A DNA stretch of 64,000 bases, taken from assembly GCA_036504735.1 (NCBI GenBank), contig DASXUQ010000005.1, positions 837,377 through 901,376 on the forward strand. Direction: 5' to 3'. Shown here one piece after another: positions 1 through 8,179 of this stretch (the first letter of the stretch is position 1; every line of letters starts with the position of its first letter). The notes under the pieces were generated by a model, which was not told the origin of the DNA, searched no databases, and saw only the letters and a list, made by a program, of their open reading frames with translations. The DNA is from a bacterium. GTDB taxonomy: Bacteria > Electryoneota > RPQS01. Position numbers and translations under genes: made by a program.

Positions 1-15
1 AGGGTTGTTTCGACT

Positions 16-909
16 ATGAATACACTGATTTTTCTATTCTTACTGGCGCTACCGGCCATTTCTTTTGCCGCTGCCACGCCTCAGTTACTTGTTTCAGCCG
101 GCAAAACCGGGTGGACAAACCCCGTCATCTCCCGCGACGGCTCGAAACTGGCGTTCAGCAACGCCTCGCATAGTGAGATCCGAGTGCTCGTAATCGGCGA
201 AGACTCCAGCCGGCAGGTGGTACTGAATGCCGGTGTCGGCAGACGTTTCGTCTTCGAGCCGGGGGATCAGGAGCGGGTCACCTATCGCCGCCGCATTGCC
301 GCGCTTCCGGAACAGCCCGAGCGATTGCTGTCAGTCTCGCTCTACATGCTGGACCCGGTCTCCCGCACACAGAATGTCCGGGGCGATCTGTTTGGCCCGT
401 ATCTGATCGGCAACCAGATCTATTACCGGGATTCCCTTACAGCACCCTTGATCTCTCTGGCTGGCAAAGCCCGTAAGGACGGTCCCTACTGGAACACCAC
501 CACAGGCCAGCTTATGGTAAAGGATCCCAACGGTAAAGCCGTTTACACCTCGGATCCGACAGAACGCTTTGGGGCGATGGAAATCTCACCCGATGGCAAT
601 TGGGTGGCGGCTGCCCAGACGGAGCCTTCTCGAGCCCTGCTGGTAATTCGCGTTTCGGATGGCAAAGTCATCAAGGAAAATAATGCCGCCGACCCCGGCT
701 GGGCAGGCAATTCGATGAGTCTGGTGTGCGTGCGGCAAGAAGGCTCAAATCCTCCGGAACTGTACCGGCTTCGCCTCCCCAAAGGGACCGGCGACGTGCT
801 CTTCAGTTCCCCCAAATTCTCCCCGGAAACTCCAGTTCTCAATGTAGATGGAAGCCGGGCGGTGTTTGTCAGCCAAGGCTCGATTTACTCGGTAGACGCC
901 TTGCCGTGA
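16..909 (+). CDS. Secreted WD40/TolB-like beta-propeller protein
   Basis: This 297-residue protein starts with a classic signal peptide (residues 1-19, hydrophobic core after MNT, cleavage near SFA-AA), so it is exported. The body carries repeats of the PD40/TolB type: S-R-D-G-S-K-L-A-F near residue 40, S-P-D-G-N-W-V-A near 192 and V-D-G-S-R-A-V-F near 278. These blades normally build a periplasmic beta-propeller that mediates protein contacts. No catalytic motif is visible. Only 15 bases precede the start, so upstream context is unknown, but signal peptide and frame argue it is complete. It is followed by a strong hairpin terminator and converges on hisC. The specific role is unknown. Confidence 0.75.
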   Translation: MNTLIFLFLLALPAISFAAATPQLLVSAGKTGWTNPVISRDGSKLAFSNASHSEIRVLVIGEDSSRQVVLNAGVGRRFVFEPGDQERVTYRRRIAALPEQPERLLSVSLYMLDPVSRTQNVRGDLFGPYLIGNQIYYRDSLTAPLISLAGKARKDGPYWNTTTGQLMVKDPNGKAVYTSDPTERFGAMEISPDGNWVAAAQTEPSRALLVIRVSDGKVIKENNAADPGWAGNSMSLVCVRQEGSNPPELYRLRLPKGTGDVLFSSPKFSPETPVLNVDGSRAVFVSQGSIYSVDALP

Positions 910-1032
910 CCGCTATAAAATCGCCATCTGATGTGCGGCCAAGGTTTGCCTCTGCATGAGATATAGCAAAAAGCGTGCGCTGATTCAGCAGGAGCAACCT
1001 TTCAGTTGCCGTGTCATCTCACAAAGCGTCCT

Positions 1033-1073
1033 AAACGCAAGATCCTCGTCACATTGACGAGGATCTTGCGTTT
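1033..1073. terminator. Bidirectional hairpin terminator, 19-bp perfect stem
   Basis: A perfect 19-bp inverted repeat with a 3-base loop (stem arms 1033-1051 and 1055-1073) sits between the convergent beta-propeller gene and hisC. The arms begin AAA and end TTT, so either strand yields a hairpin with a short U run. Confidence 0.85.
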
Positions 1074-1093
1074 CAAAACAGGTGAGAATCGGT

Positions 1094-2191
1094 TCAGGCG
1101 TGCTGTACGGGCAGGGCGGCCTTCAAAGCATTCACCAGCACCGCATTCTGGTCCGGCGTGCCAACGGTAATGCGCAAGCCATTGGGGATGCCAAAGGCCT
1201 TCAGCGGGCGAATAATTACCCCGCGGCGCAACAGATCAGTATAAAGCTGCATCGCTTCCGCCTCGCTTCCCAGCGCCACCAGGAAAAAGTTCGCTGCCGT
1301 GGGAGTGACATTCAGCCCCAGGTCTTTCAGCGCCGCGCTCAAGAACTCCTTGCCCTTGCGGTTGACATCCAGTGTCTTGGCCAGAAAATCGTGATCCTCC
1401 AGCGCACCCAGTCCCGCGGCTTCGGCAGCGACGGACGGCTCAAACGGCAGTTTCACCTTGCGGACATTGTCGCACAGTTCTTCATGGGCGAATCCGTAGC
1501 CGATGCGCATCCCCGCCAGACCATAGGCCTTGGAAAATGTCCGCAGCGTAATTACGTTATCCAAACGGTATTTCATCGAGTCCGGGTAGTCCGGGATGTC
1601 CTGGGCGTATTCGAAATACGCTTCATCGAGGATCACCAGACAATGTTCCGGAACCCGCGTCATAAAGGCGTCGAATTCGCTGCTTGAGAAGATTGTGCCG
1701 GTGGGATTGTTCGGGTTGGCCAGATAAATGATCTTGGTTTTTGGGGTAATCGCGGCGGCAATAGCATCCAAATCATAGTGGTAGTCCTTCAGCGGCACCG
1801 TCACCAGCTTTACGCCGCGCGAGCGCGCCAGCACATAGAAGCCGATAAAGGTACCTTCCGCCGTCAGCACCTCCTCGTCATCGCACAGAAAGGTGCGGAT
1901 GACGTTGGCCATAATCGCCTCGGAGCCTGAGCCCACCACTACATTGCCGATCTTCACCCGGAAACGGTTCGCCAATTCCTGCCGTAGCTTCTGGCCGCCG
2001 TCGGGATAGAGATGAATATCATCCAAAATCGTACCAATACGGGCGACCGCCTTGGGGGACGGCCCCATCGGGTTCTCATTAGATGCCAGCTTGATGACCC
2101 GCGAAATACCAAATTCCCGGCGGATGTCATCGGCGTTGCGCCCCGGCTGATAGGCAACCAGAGCTTGAATATTGGGAGGAACAAGAGGCAT
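1094..2191 (-). CDS. hisC: Histidinol-phosphate aminotransferase
   Basis: PLP-dependent class I/II aminotransferase of 365 residues that converts imidazole-acetol phosphate to L-histidinol phosphate in histidine synthesis. Family features are the N-terminal KLASNENPMGPSP segment, the YPDGG stretch, the NPNNPTG motif, and the SKAYGLAGMRIGYG block containing the PLP-binding lysine. The reading frame is open to 2266, but the ATG at 2191 (MPLVPPNIQ) matches the family N terminus and gives the usual length, so it is preferred. No other his genes are nearby, so the gene is isolated from its pathway. A tyrosine/phenylalanine aminotransferase activity in the same subfamily cannot be excluded. Confidence 0.9.
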   Translation of the reverse strand: MPLVPPNIQALVAYQPGRNADDIRREFGISRVIKLASNENPMGPSPKAVARIGTILDDIHLYPDGGQKLRQELANRFRVKIGNVVVGSGSEAIMANVIRTFLCDDEEVLTAEGTFIGFYVLARSRGVKLVTVPLKDYHYDLDAIAAAITPKTKIIYLANPNNPTGTIFSSSEFDAFMTRVPEHCLVILDEAYFEYAQDIPDYPDSMKYRLDNVITLRTFSKAYGLAGMRIGYGFAHEELCDNVRKVKLPFEPSVAAEAAGLGALEDHDFLAKTLDVNRKGKEFLSAALKDLGLNVTPTAANFFLVALGSEAEAMQLYTDLLRRGVIIRPLKAFGIPNGLRITVGTPDQNAVLVNALKAALPVQHA

Positions 2192-2536
2192 AGTGGGGAT
2201 TCTATCCTTAAAGAAAACCAAGGACGGGGCCATAGACGTCAGGTCATGGGCATAATTTAAGATCAATCCTGCTAAGTTGCAAGTTTGCCGGTCGCGTTGT
2301 ACTGGCTTTAGACTGCCTTGCCGGAATTTTCGATGTACTTACCGATGGCACCCCCTCGTTAGCTGTTGACTTCCGGGCAATTGTCAGCTAAATCGGTGGG
2401 CCTGTGACAGGCTTAGACTATGAAATCGGGAGGCTGGCGGAGGTGTGTCAGCACCGTTACCGCAGGTCATTATAGAAAAGGGCGACCCACCAGCCGGATC
2501 GCCCTTTTCTCACGTCTCTGGTCTTAGGTCTTAGGT
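2192..2536. other. Intergenic region upstream of hisC
   Basis: No credible gene is seen here. The left part (2192-2470) must hold the hisC promoter on the minus strand. The right part holds the terminator of the upstream secreted-protein gene, followed by a short GGTCTTA-type repeat that also occurs near 4660 and, inverted and diverged, near 32220. Confidence 0.5.
2474..2510 (-). terminator. Terminator of the first sialidase-like T9SS gene
   Basis: A 12-bp perfect stem (arms 2474-2485 and 2499-2510) begins AGAAAAGGGCGA on the plus strand. It lies just downstream of the minus-strand gene ending at 2537. The same stem recurs at 4617-4653 behind the paralogous gene. Confidence 0.75.
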
Positions 2537-4492
2537 CTACTTCATCAGGACCATCTTGCGGGTCTGCTTGACCGTCGGGGTTTCCAGACGGTATAAGTAG
2601 ATCCCCGAAGCCAAACTGGATGCATCAAACGGCACCAGTTGCACCCCCGCACCCAACCGCGCATTGTCCAGCAGCGTCGCCACCTGCCGCCCCAGCACAT
2701 CGAACACCTTCAGGCTAACTGTGCTCTGCGACATCAGGTCAAACTGAATCGTCGTCGTCGGGTTGAAAGGATTCGGGTAGTTCTGGTAAAGCGTGAACTC
2801 GCCCGGAATCGCCCTATGCCCGTTCCCCACCGCCAATGTCGTGTCCAGATCGCGCGGGAAACCGGTAGAATCCAGCCGCAGCACGCGGTACGGATTTATG
2901 TATGGACGCGCGGGAATCTGCTCGGCAGGAATGCGCTGATAGAGAATTGGATTGTGAGTGGGCGAACCTTCGGGCGTCGAATTGATAGCCGTCCCGGCGT
3001 CAAGGTCCAACTCATACTGCATGTGAATCGTGCCGTCGGTGACGAACTGCGCGAGGTTGATGTCACGCTCGCTGACGCACTGCCCAACCGCGGTATTCTG
3101 CCCGCCGTTGCTGTTGGTGACATTCGTGCCTTCCGACCACATGCGGCCACCGCTGGTGGACACACTCACCCATGCATCCGACTGCAAATAGCCGCCTTCA
3201 CTGTATTGCGCCGTGTCAAAGGCCTGATAGGAGCAGTAGAGGAAACCGGTCGTGGTGTCGACAGCCAGACTGGGACGCTGAACCATGGTCTGCACGCGTC
3301 CGAGACCGTGATCAAGCGTGCCATAGGGGCGCTCGGCAATGATATTGAATTCCTGATGCAATTCATCCCAGTGCCAGATTGAACTGACGCCGTCATTATG
3401 CAGCCACGGACCCACCGCGCCCGTCTCGTCCCAATAGTAGAAGCCACGGGCCATGAACGCAAGATGCACCACGTCATTCTGATCAAATACGACCGACATG
3501 TCGATGTAAGGCCGCATGGTGTCCTGATTGCAGGCGGCAATATTGCCGCCGTTGTTGACACAATTGGTGTCGATCACCGGGAAGTTGGTCACGTTGATCG
3601 GAGCATCCCACGTCGCGCCACCATCCTCGGAAGTCTTCAAAAACACATTCATGCCATACCACGACCGCCAGTCAAAATAGATCCACGCCATCGCCACCCG
3701 GTTGCTGCGATACGATACCGCGATGTCGCGGGACAGATAGAAGGTCGAATCCTGTTCGAGCATTCCATCCGGCCAGTTGATGCTGTCGCCGTTTCCGTTC
3801 GTGAAATACGGGTGCCCCTTAGCGTAGTAACCGAAATTGCCGGGTGTGCCTTCCGTGGCGGTCAGGTGCAGATTGCCGTCAATGTCGCAGCCAATCTTCG
3901 GGTAGATAATTTTCTTGTCCTGAAAGTAGGGCAGGTCATGCACCGTGAATACACCGAGGCGGGGTGCGAAGTCGATGCCTACCGCCGTGTGCGCAATGGC
4001 GCCATTGGTCAGCACCTGATGGAAGGTCGGAAAGGCAATGCCTTCCCGGTTCACGGTCACATTGGCATAACCGGACTTGTACGCGGCGTCCACCACGGCA
4101 CCGGTAGGCACATCCGGACTGGGGATCACAAAGGCCGAGGCCGTCGGATCCCAGACATTGTAGTAGATGTGGCGGTCGCTGGACGTCTCGTTGCGGCCAT
4201 TGGTCCAGACGTTGTGAACATACCCCTCGTGATCCACGGCAATCTGCTTGCCGCAGGTGGTGTACTGCTGTTCATCATACCATGTGTACCCGACCGTGTC
4301 CACCGTGCCGATGGGATCATCCAGCGAGTGGCGGGCAGGTCCGCGCACGGTGTTAGCCGGAGCAGGAACGGCCTCTTCCAGACCAGTGCGCGCCGGAATC
4401 GGCTCAAGACGCACGTTTTTCGGCAGCTTTGCCAGTGCAAAACCGCACACGGCCAGTACAGTCAGCAAAACAAAAATGGATCGGACTCGCAT
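2537..4492 (-). CDS. Secreted sialidase-like beta-propeller with T9SS sorting domain (copy 1)
   Basis: This 651-residue protein has a signal peptide (residues 1-21) and two Asp-box motifs of sialidase/BNR propellers, SEDGGATW and STSGGRMW. It ends in a type A T9SS C-terminal sorting domain (YQNYPNPFNPTTTIQF ... SGIYLYRLET ... KMVLMK) over the last 90 or so residues. T9SS domains carry proteins across the outer membrane and are usually cleaved on secretion. Asp-boxes indicate a propeller fold, but sialidase catalytic residues cannot be assigned, so enzymatic activity is not claimed. It lies head-to-tail behind a paralog (4680-6641) with a similar layout; the two are nearly identical only in the sorting domain. 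Confidence 0.85.
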   Translation of the reverse strand: MRVRSIFVLLTVLAVCGFALAKLPKNVRLEPIPARTGLEEAVPAPANTVRGPARHSLDDPIGTVDTVGYTWYDEQQYTTCGKQIAVDHEGYVHNVWTNGRNETSSDRHIYYNVWDPTASAFVIPSPDVPTGAVVDAAYKSGYANVTVNREGIAFPTFHQVLTNGAIAHTAVGIDFAPRLGVFTVHDLPYFQDKKIIYPKIGCDIDGNLHLTATEGTPGNFGYYAKGHPYFTNGNGDSINWPDGMLEQDSTFYLSRDIAVSYRSNRVAMAWIYFDWRSWYGMNVFLKTSEDGGATWDAPINVTNFPVIDTNCVNNGGNIAACNQDTMRPYIDMSVVFDQNDVVHLAFMARGFYYWDETGAVGPWLHNDGVSSIWHWDELHQEFNIIAERPYGTLDHGLGRVQTMVQRPSLAVDTTTGFLYCSYQAFDTAQYSEGGYLQSDAWVSVSTSGGRMWSEGTNVTNSNGGQNTAVGQCVSERDINLAQFVTDGTIHMQYELDLDAGTAINSTPEGSPTHNPILYQRIPAEQIPARPYINPYRVLRLDSTGFPRDLDTTLAVGNGHRAIPGEFTLYQNYPNPFNPTTTIQFDLMSQSTVSLKVFDVLGRQVATLLDNARLGAGVQLVPFDASSLASGIYLYRLETPTVKQTRKMVLMK

Positions 4493-4616
4493 CCTTTATT
4501 CCCTCATCGGTTTAGTCGGCATACCCTCCAAAACATAATAATATACTCAAGATACGCCTGAATATCAAGGCTCAGCCGCCGGGTTTTCTATCAAACTTTA
4601 CAAGCGTTTAGACCAT

Positions 4617-4653
4617 AGAAAAGGGCGACCCTTGTGCCGGATCGCCCTTTTCT
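4617..4653 (-). terminator. Terminator of the second sialidase-like T9SS gene
   Basis: A 12-bp perfect stem (arms 4617-4628 and 4642-4653) is identical in its arms to the hairpin at 2474-2510. It sits directly downstream of the paralogous minus-strand gene ending at 4680. Confidence 0.75.
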
Positions 4654-4679
4654 CACGTCTCTGGTCTTTGGTCTTAGGT

Positions 4680-6641
4680 CTACTTCATCAGGACCATCTT
4701 GCGGGTCTGCTTGACCGTCGGGGTTTCCAGACGGTAGAAGTAGATCCCCGAGGCCAGACTGGATGCATCAAAGGGAACCATCTGCACCCCCGCGCCCAGC
4801 TTGGCTTGGTCCAGCAGCGTCGCGACCTGGCGGCCCAGCACATCGAATACCTTCAGGCTGACAGTGCTCTGCGACATCAAGTCAAACTGGATCGTCGTCG
4901 TCGGGTTGAAGGGATTCGGGTAGTTCTGGTAAAGCGTGAACTCGCCCGGAATCGCCGTATGCCCGTTCCCCACCGCCAACGTCGTGTCGGGGAAGCCGGT
5001 GGAATCCCAATGCAGCGCGCGAACCGGCATCAGCGGCGACGTCGGAATGGAATCGACAGGAATTCGCAGATAGTAGATCTCATTCAGCGTCACCACGCCA
5101 CCGGGGGTCGAGAAGACCGCTGTGCCGGCATCATGGTCCATCTCATAGGTCATATGCACGTTGCCGCCGGTGACATACTTGGCAAGCATGATGTCCCGCT
5201 CGGACTTGCTATTGGGCGGGGCCGTGTTCTGACCGCCATTGGTCAGGGTGACATCCGTGCCTTCCGCCCAACGCCGGCCACCGTCGGTGGAGACCGTCAT
5301 GTAGGCGTCGGACATCAGAATATTCGGCGTGAAGTTGTTCCACTGCGCCGTATCGAACGCCTGGTAGGAGCAGTAGAGGTATCCGGTCGTGGTGTCAATG
5401 GCCAAACTGGGACGCTGAACCATCAGGTTGTTGAGGCTGACGGTATGGGCGGTCGGATCTTCCGGGCCGTACCAGCGGTCGGCCACAAGGCTGAACCAGT
5501 CAGTAGCCTCACTCCAATGCCAGATCTGGCTGAAGCGTCCGGTGAAGGTCCAGCCGCCGGGTGCAAAGGTCGAATCGCCGGGGAACCAGTAGTAATAGCC
5601 TTCCGTCGAGAAGGCAATATGCAGCATGTCATGATCATCGAAGACCATGGAGAGGTCAATCCACGGACGCAGCGTGTCCTTATCGCAGGTGGCCGCATCG
5701 CCGCCCAGCGCGATACAATTCGTGTCCACGACTGCAAAGTTGGTCATATTGACCGTCGGTCCCCAATTCAAACCGCCGTCTTCGGAAATCTTGTAATAGA
5801 TGTTGTCGCCCACCCAAAGCGTGCTGGAGTTGCCATAAATCCAGGCCATGGCGATACGGTCGGAATGCGGCGCTGCCGCGACGTCTGCCGTGGGGAAGGT
5901 TCCCAGTTCACCGGGCGATTGGAAGCCGCCTGGCCAGTTAACGCTGTCACCATAACCTTCGACGGAGAAATAGGGTACGCCGCGCGCGTAGAAATGGCGG
6001 CTCTGGCCACCTTGCTGCGTGCTGACCGTATGTAGAACGCCGTTGCGGTCGATGTCCGCGTGCGGCCAAATCAGCGTGTCGCCCGTCATTGGCGGAATTT
6101 CCCACGCCGCCAAGGCGCCCAACCGTGACTGGAAGTCAATGGCAGCCGCAGAGCGGGCGATGCTCTGAGAGTTATTGATCTGATGGAATACCGGGAAACC
6201 GAAGCCATTGTCATTCACAGCAACGTTGACGAATCCACCGCGGCTGCCAGTGTTGGCCTGATAGCCTGTGGGGGAGATGAATTCCTGTGTTGACGGATCC
6301 CAGACGTTGTAATAGACATGCCGGGGCGAGTTGGCCGAGTTCAAGCCGTTGGTCCATACCACGTGTACCCAGCCATCACGATCGACCGCGATCTGCTTGC
6401 CGGCCGAGCCGTTCTGCTGCAGATCATTCCAGGTCGTGCCTACAAGGTACCGCGACCCGACAATCGTGTCATCCAACGCATGCGCCCGACCGCGGGGCAA
6501 GCTCACCGACTGTGCGGCTCCCGGTTCCATACCGGTAACCGCGCTCGGTTGCGGGACGCGAATGTGCGAAGGAACGGCCGCCAGTGCAACTGTGCACAGA
6601 AGCAAGCCGATGAAGAATACCCATGAACCGCGAAGTCGCAT
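4680..6641 (-). CDS. Secreted sialidase-like beta-propeller with T9SS sorting domain (copy 2)
   Basis: Paralog of the 2537-4492 protein, 653 residues. The signal peptide is residues 1-22. Asp-boxes SEDGGLNW and STDGGRRW mark a BNR/sialidase-like propeller, and shared landmarks such as MVQRPSLA, DTTTGYLYCSYQAFDTAQ and GGQNTA align the two copies throughout. The C-terminal 90 or so residues are a type A T9SS sorting domain almost identical to copy 1. The start is well supported, with AGGAGG six bases before the ATG. The substrate is unknown. Its own terminator follows, so each copy is probably transcribed separately. Confidence 0.85.
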   Translation of the reverse strand: MRLRGSWVFFIGLLLCTVALAAVPSHIRVPQPSAVTGMEPGAAQSVSLPRGRAHALDDTIVGSRYLVGTTWNDLQQNGSAGKQIAVDRDGWVHVVWTNGLNSANSPRHVYYNVWDPSTQEFISPTGYQANTGSRGGFVNVAVNDNGFGFPVFHQINNSQSIARSAAAIDFQSRLGALAAWEIPPMTGDTLIWPHADIDRNGVLHTVSTQQGGQSRHFYARGVPYFSVEGYGDSVNWPGGFQSPGELGTFPTADVAAAPHSDRIAMAWIYGNSSTLWVGDNIYYKISEDGGLNWGPTVNMTNFAVVDTNCIALGGDAATCDKDTLRPWIDLSMVFDDHDMLHIAFSTEGYYYWFPGDSTFAPGGWTFTGRFSQIWHWSEATDWFSLVADRWYGPEDPTAHTVSLNNLMVQRPSLAIDTTTGYLYCSYQAFDTAQWNNFTPNILMSDAYMTVSTDGGRRWAEGTDVTLTNGGQNTAPPNSKSERDIMLAKYVTGGNVHMTYEMDHDAGTAVFSTPGGVVTLNEIYYLRIPVDSIPTSPLMPVRALHWDSTGFPDTTLAVGNGHTAIPGEFTLYQNYPNPFNPTTTIQFDLMSQSTVSLKVFDVLGRQVATLLDQAKLGAGVQMVPFDASSLASGIYFYRLETPTVKQTRKMVLMK

Positions 6642-6701
6642 GATCTGCCTCCTGTTCTGAGTTGGTCAAGTTTCGGGCAACGGGCAGTCCGAAAACGAAA
6701 C

Positions 6702-6738
6702 ACCCTGTTTATGTTCTGACAAAGAATATAAACAGGGT
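6702..6738 (-). terminator. Hairpin terminator of the receptor/HD-hydrolase operon
   Basis: A 16-base stem with one G-U pair (arms 6702-6717 and 6723-6738, 5-base loop) is followed on the minus strand by a T-rich stretch. It lies about 50 bases downstream of the HD hydrolase stop codon, behind a smaller hairpin. Confidence 0.7.
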
Positions 6739-6760
6739 TTGGAGAAATGTCAATAGCAGG

Positions 6761-6791
6761 AGCACACTACGACAAACTTATCGAGTGTGCT
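6761..6791 (-). terminator. Second hairpin at the HD-hydrolase stop codon
   Basis: An 8-bp inverted repeat (arms AGCACACT at 6761-6768 and AGTGTGCT at 6784-6791) starts within the stop codon of the HD gene. It may protect the 3' end or act with the stronger hairpin at 6702-6738. Confidence 0.4.
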
Positions 6792-7342
6792 TAAAGTCCC
6801 AATTCCACCGCCACGCCTTGCATCGCTTCGATCACATTGGCAATATGCTCATCCAGCGTAATCCCCAATAGCTCCGCGCCGCGCACAATGTCCGCCCGGT
6901 TCACCTTGCGGGCGAAACCCGATTCCTTCATCCTCTTCTTCACCGAGGACGCCTTCAGGTCTGCTATCTTCCGGCTGGGCAAGACATAAACCGTTGCCGT
7001 AATCAGTCCGGTCAGCTCATCGGAGGCCAGAAGTGCCTTGGCCAAAGGCGTACGCGGCTCCACGCCGGTATAGTCTGCATGGGCAAGAATTGCCTCGAGC
7101 CAACTTTCCGGCACTCCCAAGGTCCGGAGATGTTCCACCCCACGGAACGGATGATCTTCAGCCGTGGGAAAACGTTCGTAATCGAAATCGTGGAGCAGCC
7201 CGACGATTCCCCATTCTCCCTCGTCCCCGCCCAGTTTGCGGGCGCAGAAGCGCATCGCCGCTTCCACCGACAGCGCATGCTTGCGCAGGCTTTCCGACGG
7301 CGTCCATTCACACAGCAGATTCCAGGCCTGTTCCCGTGTCAT
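6791..7342 (-). CDS. HD-superfamily hydrolase (COG2316-like)
   Basis: A 183-residue protein of the HD phosphohydrolase superfamily. The metal site is visible: a His in LRKHALSVE near residue 20, the HD pair in GLLHDFDYERFP near residue 48, and further histidines in EDHPFRGVEHL and ILAHADYTG. Length and the HD-DYERFP pattern fit the predicted HDIG hydrolases of COG2316, whose substrates are not established. The frame is open upstream to 7504, but the ATG at 7342 is chosen because it leaves a one-base gap to the stop of the preceding DUF4249 lipoprotein gene and begins the conserved region. That spacing implies translational coupling with the TonB receptor operon, an unexpected partner for a soluble hydrolase. 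Confidence 0.75.
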   Translation of the reverse strand: MTREQAWNLLCEWTPSESLRKHALSVEAAMRFCARKLGGDEGEWGIVGLLHDFDYERFPTAEDHPFRGVEHLRTLGVPESWLEAILAHADYTGVEPRTPLAKALLASDELTGLITATVYVLPSRKIADLKASSVKKRMKESGFARKVNRADIVRGAELLGITLDEHIANVIEAMQGVAVELGL

Positions 7343-7343
7343 C

Positions 7344-8177
7344 TCACTGTCCTCCCAGCGTCGTTTGGTCCGTAAGATAGAAATAGGCCGTATCCACCCC
7401 CACGGCTGAAAACAGCCCCAGCCCGCCTTGCACATTCGACACCGGGTAATTCTCCGTCTGCCCGTAATAGGCCGTGTAGGAATAGTCCCACAAAGCGCGG
7501 TCACAGGAGAAGATAATCGCCTCGTGGCGTCCCCGGTAGCGCAGCATCACCCAAGGCACTTGGAGACTGTCATCCCGGTGGCTGACACTCCAGTTGCTGG
7601 CGCTGCTCGTGGCGAACGGATTGATGTTACAGTCGACCGGGTTGTCCTCATAATTGAATTCCATGTTGTCGACCAGCACGTAATAGCCGGACGCCAACGA
7701 GTCAGGACGCCAACGCAGCACCAGCGCCGTAGGGCTCCCGCACACTACCGTGTCCTCATTCTGGTACAGCAGGAACATGCGTCCCGCCGCCACGGTTTCC
7801 GCGCGGAGCGTATCGCCTCGAACCGCTACCGTAATGGCATAGTGAACACCCGGCGTGACGCGGTGGCCGTTGTTGAGGGTGTAATAGCCGGGCCAACCGC
7901 GGCTGGAGTATTCCGTCATGCGGTAATCCACACTGTTCGAATCCGTGCCGATTCGCATCCGCACGTCGGCGCCGGCAACCCCGACGTCGTACTCCTCCGA
8001 TGCCTCGCCGATGGGCACCGTATGGGTCAACCGCACCGTCGGCGGATAGCCGACAATCATCTGTCCTTGCAGCACCAGTTGCTCCTGATACTCATTCTGG
8101 CGGTTGACATCGCAGCCCCAGTATACCAGCAGGCTCAGCGTCAGCGCCAGCAGCACAAACTTCAGGCGTAGGCTCAT
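7344..8177 (-). CDS. DUF4249-type outer-membrane lipoprotein (copy 1)
   Basis: A 277-residue protein with an N-terminal hydrophobic segment ending in a Cys at about residue 22 (VYWGC). This is an imperfect lipobox, so lipidation is likely but not certain. DUF4249 features are the QLVLQGQMIVG...PPTVRLTHT opening, the beta-rich middle, and the C-terminal NVQGGLGLFSAVGV motif. Such proteins in Bacteroidota sit beside TonB-dependent receptors and are thought to act with them, by analogy to SusD with SusC. Here the gene starts two bases after the stop of the receptor at 8180-10450 and leads by one base into the HD hydrolase. It is paralogous to 10529-11419. Confidence 0.8.
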   Translation of the reverse strand: MSLRLKFVLLALTLSLLVYWGCDVNRQNEYQEQLVLQGQMIVGYPPTVRLTHTVPIGEASEEYDVGVAGADVRMRIGTDSNSVDYRMTEYSSRGWPGYYTLNNGHRVTPGVHYAITVAVRGDTLRAETVAAGRMFLLYQNEDTVVCGSPTALVLRWRPDSLASGYYVLVDNMEFNYEDNPVDCNINPFATSSASNWSVSHRDDSLQVPWVMLRYRGRHEAIIFSCDRALWDYSYTAYYGQTENYPVSNVQGGLGLFSAVGVDTAYFYLTDQTTLGGQ

Positions 8178-8179
8178 GG

